NCBI RefSeq assembly: GCF_007679325.1
Contig: NZ_VEGI01000005.1
Span: forward strand, 1 to 40,821
Length of the DNA stretch: 40,821 bases
Source: Arthrobacter sp. U41
Lineage (GTDB): Bacteria > Actinomycetota > Actinomycetes > Actinomycetales > Micrococcaceae
Direction of reading: 5' to 3'
Part shown: piece by piece, positions 35,839 to 40,821 of the stretch
How positions within the stretch are numbered: position 1 is the first letter of the stretch
How the letters are laid out: each line of letters begins with the position of its first letter
Position numbers and translations under genes: made by a program
The notes under the pieces: generated by a model
The model's database searches: none
Seen by the model: the letters and a program-made list of their open reading frames with translations, nothing else
What the model was told of the DNA's origin: nothing

Positions 35839-35987
35839 TACGTGCTTCTCTCATCCAGACTTTAACTGTCGGTACCGGAGTTCCACCGGTTCAACCGTCT
35901 GCCGGCAGCCTTCCCGTGGGAGGTGCCGGCTCGCGGGTCGCGGACTATAACCGCCGGTTCGGACTTACACCGACCCCGGAGCACGTA
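35839..35987 (-). promoter_or_regulatory. FMN riboswitch (RFN element)
   Basis: Read on the minus strand, the order of conserved blocks is CGGGGTCGGTGTAAGTCC, ACCGGCGGT, AGTCCGCGA, ACCGGTGGAACTCCGGTACCGACAGT and AAAGTCTGGATGAGAGA. These match the RFN consensus. The outer P1 stem is closed by TACGTGCT and AGCACGTA. It precedes ribD by 155 bp, so FMN should shut off the rib operon. Confidence 0.95.
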
Positions 35988-36172
35988 TGTGTCTTGCTAT
36001 TCTGGCACAACCGCCGGGCAGCTTTGGCTATTCCCGCCGTCGTGATGTTACAGGGTGCGTCATTTTCCGCCTCCGCTGGGCCGCTGTCAGCTGGCGCTGG
36101 GCCGTGCCCGCAGCGCTGGCCGGCGCTGGCCGGCGTCAGCTTGCGCTGTCTAGCGCTGGCCTGCGGCGCCCG

Positions 36173-36829
36173 CTAGCGCTGTCCCGCGGCGCGAAGCCGG
36201 TCGATCGCCTCGGCCGGATCATCGGCACCGTAGACGGCGGAGCCGGCCACAAAGACGTTGGCGCCGGCATCGGCAGCACGCCAGATGGTGTCAGCGGTGA
36301 TGCCGCCGTCGACCTGCAGTGCCACGTCCAAGCCGGACGCATCAATGGCCGCGCGGGCCCGGCGGATCTTGGGCAGCGTAAGGTCGAGGAATTCCTGGCC
36401 GCCGAAGCCGGGCTCCACCGTCATGATCAGCAGCATGTCGATCTCGCCGAGCAGGTCCAGGAAGGGTTCCACGCCGCTGCCCGGACGGAGCGCCAGCCCT
36501 GCCTTGGCCCCGCGGGCCCGCAGCTCACGTGCGAGTTTAATCGGCGCAATCGAGGCCTCGGCATGGAACGTCACGGAGGCGACCCCGGCGTCGGCGTAGG
36601 CCGGAGCCCAGCGGTCCGCGTGCTCGATCATGAGGTGCGCATCCAACGGAACCGGGCTTATCTCCTGCAGCCGCGCAACCACCGGCAACCCCAGCGACAG
36701 GTTGGGCACGAAGTGGTTGTCCATGACGTCCACGTGAACCGCATCAGCGTTGCCGATTCGCTGCAGCTCGGCTTCGAGGTTGGCGAAGTCTGCGGAGAGG
36801 ATGCTCGGATGGATACAGCTCTTGGCCAT
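36173..36829 (-). CDS. rpe: Ribulose-phosphate 3-epimerase
   Basis: 218 residues from ATG 36829. [22 protein letters not shown] (metal H32, D34), [19 protein letters not shown] and LQVDGGI (metal D) are the barrel motifs. It interconverts ribulose 5-phosphate and xylulose 5-phosphate. AAGGAA lies 6 nt before this ATG but abuts an alternative ATG at 36835, which decides the start. It is 72 bp after rsmB, with the riboswitch-led rib operon downstream; ribulose 5-phosphate is also the RibB substrate. Confidence 0.95.
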   Translation of the reverse strand: MAKSCIHPSILSADFANLEAELQRIGNADAVHVDVMDNHFVPNLSLGLPVVARLQEISPVPLDAHLMIEHADRWAPAYADAGVASVTFHAEASIAPIKLARELRARGAKAGLALRPGSGVEPFLDLLGEIDMLLIMTVEPGFGGQEFLDLTLPKIRRARAAIDASGLDVALQVDGGITADTIWRAADAGANVFVAGSAVYGADDPAEAIDRLRAAGQR

Positions 36830-36901
36830 GTGCATTTCCTTGTCATTCTGCTGAGATGTCCGGTGGGGGCGCGAACCCCCGTGCCTAGTATTCCCTGTTG
36901 G

Positions 36902-38545
36902 TCAGGCCTTTTTGTGGATGAGCGCCAGGAACATCGCGTCCGTCCGGTGCACGTGCGGCCAGAGCTGGGCGGTGAGCTCGTGCCCGGCGTCGAGGTGGCC
37001 CGTGAGGCTGACGCTGTCCAGCGCGGCGCCGGCGTCGAGCAGTTCAAGATCGTCGCGTTTCCGCAACACATCGCTCACGACGGCGGTCGTTTCGGCGGGG
37101 TGCGGCGAGCACGTCACGTAGGCCACGACGCCGCCGGGCTTTACGGCCGCCAGCGCCGACTTGAGCAGCTCACGCTGGAGCGGGCCCAGGTCCGTCAGGT
37201 CCTTGGGGGTCCGGCGCCAGCGCGATTCCGGGCGGCGGCGCAGGGCGCCGAGTCCCGTGCAGGGGGCATCGACGAGCACACGGTCGAAGCTCTCCGGCAT
37301 CTCGGTACCCACCTCGCGGCCGTCGCCGGTGCGCACATGCCAGACCTCGTGCGGCACGGCTGCGAGGGCCTGACGAACCAGTTTGGCGCGGTGCGGCGCC
37401 GGTTCGTTGGCCAGCAGCGTGGCGCCGCGCTCCCGGGCGAGGGCGCCGAGCAGGGCCGCCTTGCCGCCGGGACCGGCGCACATGTCCAGCCAGCGTTCGG
37501 CTGGCTTTTCGGCTGACACTTCGGCTGCGGGGCTACCGGTCCCCTGGCTGCTGCCACCCAGATCGACGGCGGCCATGGCGCGGGCCACCAGCTGGGAGCC
37601 GACGTCCTGGACGCGGGTGGTGCCTTCACGCACGGAAGCGAGCCGGCCGAGGTCTCCGCCGTTGGAGAGCGCCGAGCCTTCGACGAGTTCGCCGGGTGTT
37701 GCGCCGCCTTCGAGGGCCTCGTCCAAACTGCCCAGCCCGGGGAGTGCTACGAGGTTGACTACCGGCGCGGCGTTGTCTGCCTCGAGGAGGTCGCTGATCT
37801 CGGTGACGGGACGGCCGTGCGCCACGAGGGACTGCCGGAGGGCCCGCACAATCCATTCGGGGTGGGCGTAGCGGATGGCGGCTTGTTTCGTTTCGTCCGT
37901 CTCGTCGCTCAAGAGCAGGTCCAGCCACTCCTCGAGAGTGCGGGCTGAAACTTTACGCAGCACGGCGTTGATGAGGGCCGACGGTCCGGCGCCAATTACG
38001 GCGCGGGCCAGGCCGACGGTCTGGTCCAGCGCGGCGTGGGCGGGGACGCGCATGGCCAGCAGTTGGTGGGCGCCGATCCGGAGCGCGTCGAGGATGGCCG
38101 GGTCCAGCTGATCGAGCGGCCGGTCCACGCAGCGGGCCAGGATGGCGTCGTAAGTGCCTTGGCCCCGCAGTGCGCCGTAGCTCAATTCCGTGGCGAAGCC
38201 GGCGTCGCGCTTGTCCAGGCTGTGGTGCCGGATCCTGGCCGGCAGCACGAGGTTGGCGTAGGCGTCCTCGGAGGCGACGGCGCGCAGCACCTCGAAGGCC
38301 ACGAGCCGGGCAGGATCGGCCCGGCGGGTGCGCTGGGAGGGCGCGTTCTCGGTGAAGTCGCGTTGCGGTCCGCGGTTGCGTTCCCGGCCCTGCGCGTTCC
38401 GCTGGCTGCCGTCCCGTCCCCGGCCGCCTTGGCCGGAGCCACGCTGGCCGCCTTGGCCGGAGCCACGCTGGCCGCCTTGGCCGCCCTGGCCGGAGCCACG
38501 CTGGGGGCCGTTGCCGCGGCCACTGCCGCTCCCGGACTCGCTCAT
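36902..38545 (-). CDS. rsmB: 16S rRNA (cytosine-5) methyltransferase RsmB/NOL1 type with Gly/Arg-rich N-terminus
   Basis: 547 residues. About 75 N-terminal residues are repeats of RGSGQGGQ. A NusB-like domain (about 76-215: ARLVAFEVLRAVASEDAYANL, ATELSYGALRGQGTYD) and the methyltransferase domain follow. MCAGPGGKAALLGA binds SAM; VDAPCTGLGALRRRPESRW and VTCSPHPAET hold the two catalytic cysteines. The ATG overlaps the fmt stop (ATGA). RNA binding by the N-terminus is inference. Confidence 0.95.
   Translation of the reverse strand: MSESGSGSGRGNGPQRGSGQGGQGGQRGSGQGGQRGSGQGGRGRDGSQRNAQGRERNRGPQRDFTENAPSQRTRRADPARLVAFEVLRAVASEDAYANLVLPARIRHHSLDKRDAGFATELSYGALRGQGTYDAILARCVDRPLDQLDPAILDALRIGAHQLLAMRVPAHAALDQTVGLARAVIGAGPSALINAVLRKVSARTLEEWLDLLLSDETDETKQAAIRYAHPEWIVRALRQSLVAHGRPVTEISDLLEADNAAPVVNLVALPGLGSLDEALEGGATPGELVEGSALSNGGDLGRLASVREGTTRVQDVGSQLVARAMAAVDLGGSSQGTGSPAAEVSAEKPAERWLDMCAGPGGKAALLGALARERGATLLANEPAPHRAKLVRQALAAVPHEVWHVRTGDGREVGTEMPESFDRVLVDAPCTGLGALRRRPESRWRRTPKDLTDLGPLQRELLKSALAAVKPGGVVAYVTCSPHPAETTAVVSDVLRKRDDLELLDAGAALDSVSLTGHLDAGHELTAQLWPHVHRTDAMFLALIHKKA
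38423..38505 (-). repeat. 24-bp tandem repeat encoding the RsmB N-terminal repeats
   Basis: A 24-bp unit (CCTTGGCCGGAGCCACGCTGG with three linking bases on the plus strand) occurs three times, the last with a 9-bp insertion. It stays in frame and encodes RGSGQGGQ repeats. Unit number may vary between strains. Confidence 0.7.
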
Positions 38546-39462
38546 TCGAATACCACGCTTTCAAGTGTTGCCTGTCCGCGCGCCCAGTCGGCGGCGGTCA
38601 TCATTTTCTTGCCCGAAGGCTGGATCCGGGTGAGTTCCACCGGATGCGAACCGGTTCCCACCAGCACGGCCTTGCCCTCCAGGGCCAGCTGGCCCGGGGT
38701 CAGCGCCGGTCCCCCTGGCCGCAGCACCACCGGTTCCAGCTTGACCCGCTGGCCGTCCAGGATGGTCCAGGCGCCGGGTTCCGGAGTGACACCGCGCGCC
38801 CGCCGCCCGATCGCGAGGGCGGGCTGCGTCCAGTCGATCCGGCCGTCCTCGAGGCTCAGTTTGGGGGCCAGGCTCACTTCGCCCTGCTGCGGGACCGCTG
38901 CCGCCTTTCCGGCGTCGACCGCGGACAGCGTTTGGGTCAGCAGCACGGCGCCGCTATGGGACAGCCGCTCAAGGAGCGCACCGGCGGTGTCGTCGGGGCG
39001 GACAGCTTCGGTGAGGGTGCCGAAAACCGGGCCCGTGTCCAGCCCTTCCTCCAGCTGGAAGGTGACAGCCCCGGTGACGTCGTCACCGGCGATGAGGGAG
39101 CGCTGCACGGGGGCTGCGCCACGCCAGGCCGGCAGTAAGGAGAAGTGCAGGTTGATCCATCCATGCCGGGGAATGTCCAGCGCCACCCGGGGAATGAGCC
39201 CGCCGTAGGCCACGATTGCGGCGACGTCCGGGCCGGCGGCCGCGATCTGCTCAGTCACCGCGGCGTCGACCCTGGCGGCGTGAATGATGTCGATGCCCAG
39301 TTCCGCGGCCCGGGCAGCAACAGGCGACGGCGTCAGCACGCGTTTGCGCCCCAGCGGCGCGTCCGGGCGGGTGAGGACGGCAACGACGTCGAATCCTGCC
39401 GCCACGAGCGCGTCCAGGGACGGCACTGCCACAGCCGGAGTCCCCGCGAAGAGAACTTTCAC
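38542..39462 (-). CDS. fmt: Methionyl-tRNA formyltransferase
   Basis: 306 residues from GTG 39462. VKVLFAGTPAVAVPSL, RPDAPLGRKR, VAYGGLIPR and WINLHFSLLPAWRGAAPVQ (active-site N, H) are the formyltransferase motifs; the C-terminal domain holds DGRIDWTQPALAI. It formylates initiator Met-tRNA. The start overlaps the def stop as GTGA, coupling the two partner enzymes. Confidence 0.96.
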   Translation of the reverse strand: MKVLFAGTPAVAVPSLDALVAAGFDVVAVLTRPDAPLGRKRVLTPSPVAARAAELGIDIIHAARVDAAVTEQIAAAGPDVAAIVAYGGLIPRVALDIPRHGWINLHFSLLPAWRGAAPVQRSLIAGDDVTGAVTFQLEEGLDTGPVFGTLTEAVRPDDTAGALLERLSHSGAVLLTQTLSAVDAGKAAAVPQQGEVSLAPKLSLEDGRIDWTQPALAIGRRARGVTPEPGAWTILDGQRVKLEPVVLRPGGPALTPGQLALEGKAVLVGTGSHPVELTRIQPSGKKMMTAADWARGQATLESVVFE

Positions 39463-40055
39463 TGGGCGTTTCCGAAGGAGCCGAAGCTGCCTGCGCCTGC
39501 GGTGCCGGACCCAAAGCTGGTGCCGACCGTCTTGGCGCGCTTCGCCGTCGTCTGTTCGGTGATGGAGTCGTAGTTGGCGTTCCGGATGGCGCGCAGGGCC
39601 GTCTTCCGGTCCTCGCCTTCCAACCTGTCGGTGAAGAGGATGCCGTCGAGGTGGTCGGTTTCGTGCTGGAAGGCGCGGGCCAGCATGCCTTCGCCCTCGA
39701 CGGTCACGGGGTTGCCGTGCAGGTCCACGCCGGTGACGCGGGTGTGCCGGTGGCGGCGGACCGGGAAGCCGAGGCCGGGGATGGAGAGGCAACCTTCCAC
39801 CTCGTCGGGCTGGAAGTCGTCGCTGTTTTCCAGCACCGGGTTGATGATGTGTCCCTCGACGCCGTGAATGCGGTACGTGAAGACGCGCTGGCTGACGCCG
39901 ACCTGGGGCGCGGCCAGGCCCGCGCCGTCCACGTCCTCCATGGTTTCGGTCATGTCGGCAACCAGCTTCGCTAGCTCAGGCCCGAATTCCGTCACGGGAT
40001 CGGCAACTGTGCGCAGCACAGGATCCCCGATGATGCGGATATTCAAAATGGCCAT
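39459..40055 (-). CDS. def: Peptide deformylase
   Basis: 198 residues. GAGLAAPQVGV (residues 44-54), EGCLSIPG (C89) and HETDHLDG (H131, E132, H135) are the three metal/active-site motifs. It removes formyl from new proteins. The C-terminus has a glycine/serine-rich tail. ATG 40055 has AAGGAC about 10 nt upstream; a likely promoter lies near 40095 (TAAACT on the minus strand). Confidence 0.96.
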   Translation of the reverse strand: MAILNIRIIGDPVLRTVADPVTEFGPELAKLVADMTETMEDVDGAGLAAPQVGVSQRVFTYRIHGVEGHIINPVLENSDDFQPDEVEGCLSIPGLGFPVRRHRHTRVTGVDLHGNPVTVEGEGMLARAFQHETDHLDGILFTDRLEGEDRKTALRAIRNANYDSITEQTTAKRAKTVGTSFGSGTAGAGSFGSFGNAQ

Positions 40056-40484
40056 GTGCAATCTGTCCTTACGGTGGGCGGCGGCGGATCCAGTCCAGTT
40101 TAGTTGCACACCGGACCTGGCCCGGACGGCAGCTGTTCATCGGGCTGGGCGGGGTGGACTGGTGGGCGGTGATGGTGGAGCGGGTTGGGGGTTCCTCTGC
40201 TGGGTTCTGTTCGCGAGGCGGGGCGGGGCGGCCCGGTTTCCGCTCGCGGGCTGGGGCGGGGGTGCGGATCCCTGCGTGCGCGCCGCGTGTGGCTCCGGGC
40301 GTGAGGTATGCGTGCGGCCTGCAGAGTGCGGCCAACCCGCGGCACATTTGTGGCCCGGATCCGATTCTGGCGGCATCCGGTGGTGGCGGACCGGGACCGA
40401 CGCCGGCAGGATGATTTTGGCCCACTTCTGGGCCCGGTGCTGGCCGGCGTTATTTTGTCGTAGCTCGCCACTAATGTGAGTTCT
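40056..40484. other. Divergent intergenic region between def and the DUF222-type gene
   Basis: This 429-bp stretch should hold promoters for both genes. A TTGTCG/TAATGT pair near 40456-40479 may serve the plus-strand gene. Reading frames here are proline/arginine-rich shadows. I see no other feature. Confidence 0.4.
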
Positions 40485-40821
40485 ATGGAAGCCGTGAGGG
40501 ATTTCATCGCCGTTGAGGACTCAGGCCGGGGCATAGCTCCGGAAGGGCCGTCCGGTGTGGCCGGTGTTCAGGGTGTGGACACCGCCCTGGCACTGGTCCG
40601 GGAGGTGTCGTCGACGGCTGCCGGGGACGCTGCCTTGTGGGATTTCCGGGAGGCCGCGGATTTCGCCGGGACGGTGGAGGAACTCTCGCGGGCCCTGGAC
40701 TACCTGCAGCTGGTGGCGGCCGGCGCCGTGGACCGAACCCGGAAACAGGCCGCCGCCGCTCCGAAAGCGAACACGGCGTGGACCACCGGTTGGCGGGACG
40801 ACTCCACCGACGGCACGGCCG
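40485..40821 (+). CDS. DUF222/HNH-endonuclease-type protein, 3' end beyond window
   Basis: The first 112 residues run MEAVRDFIAVEDSGRGIAP and on, then WDFREAADFAGTVEELSRALDYLQLVAAGAVDRTR. The last part is the start of a DUF222 domain, which usually precedes a C-terminal HNH nuclease in Arthrobacter and relatives. The HNH part is outside the window, so the nuclease call is inference. ATG 40485 is chosen as the first in frame; the upstream site is weak. Such genes occur in many copies per genome in these bacteria. Confidence 0.65.
   Translation, partial: MEAVRDFIAVEDSGRGIAPEGPSGVAGVQGVDTALALVREVSSTAAGDAALWDFREAADFAGTVEELSRALDYLQLVAAGAVDRTRKQAAAAPKANTAWTTGWRDDSTDGTA

Noticed and set aside
1..40821. 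CRISPR array, prophage or complete insertion sequence
   Set aside because: No regularly spaced direct repeats of CRISPR size, no transposase, integrase or phage structural genes were seen.

Overview
The window is high-GC DNA from an actinobacterium of the Micrococcaceae, most likely Arthrobacter or Pseudarthrobacter. This is inferred from protein similarity and from the arrangement hisI-trpE-(two membrane proteins)-trpCBA-lgt-gltBD-pyk followed by a PdtaR-type ANTAR regulator. I ran no database search.

Layout. (1) 1-10.8 kb is an accessory region. It has sparse genes, long non-coding gaps, broken genes and small orphan proteins. It holds the 3' part of an SbnA-like PLP enzyme, a PAS-ANTAR regulator between two related small orphan proteins, a small membrane protein, an unknown 96-residue protein, a polyphosphate kinase 2 and a ZIP-type transporter. 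Next comes a segment bounded by two diverged copies (about 320 bp) of the 3' flank of tRNA-Leu(CAA). One copy ends in an intact tRNA and the other in a tRNA remnant. Between them lie a small membrane protein, a 5'-truncated DHA2-type efflux pump, an ArsR regulator and a divergent alpha/beta hydrolase. (2) 11-14.6 kb has pdtaR, two DUF202 membrane proteins divergent from a DUF302 gene with a CsoR-like palindrome in its promoter, and pyruvate kinase. (3) 14.7-28.7 kb, all minus strand, has gltB-gltD, then hisI, trpE, a Trp-associated membrane protein, an HGxxPAAW membrane protein, trpC, trpB, trpA and lgt. (4) 28.8-40.1 kb has a plus-strand TIGR03085-type gene, then a long minus-strand series: def, fmt, rsmB, rpe, an FMN riboswitch, ribD-ribE-ribB-ribA-ribH, hisE, hisG and hisF. 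(5) The right edge has the start of a plus-strand DUF222/HNH-endonuclease-type gene.

How the genes work together. The core part makes glutamate (GltBD), tryptophan (TrpE, C, B, A; no trpG or trpD here), histidine (HisI, F, G, E) and flavins (RibD, E, B, A, H under an FMN riboswitch). It also covers translation start and maturation (Fmt, Def), rRNA methylation (RsmB), lipoprotein maturation (Lgt), the pentose phosphate pathway (Rpe) and glycolysis (Pyk). Short overlaps (ATGA, TGATG, GTGA) couple many neighbours.

The least explained structures are: the tRNA-Leu repeat pair and pseudo-tRNA with a nearby 23-bp palindrome; the pair of small paralogues next to the PAS-ANTAR gene; a 20-codon upstream ORF that ends on the ribD start codon beneath the riboswitch; and a five-unit 15-bp tandem repeat between hisE and hisG.
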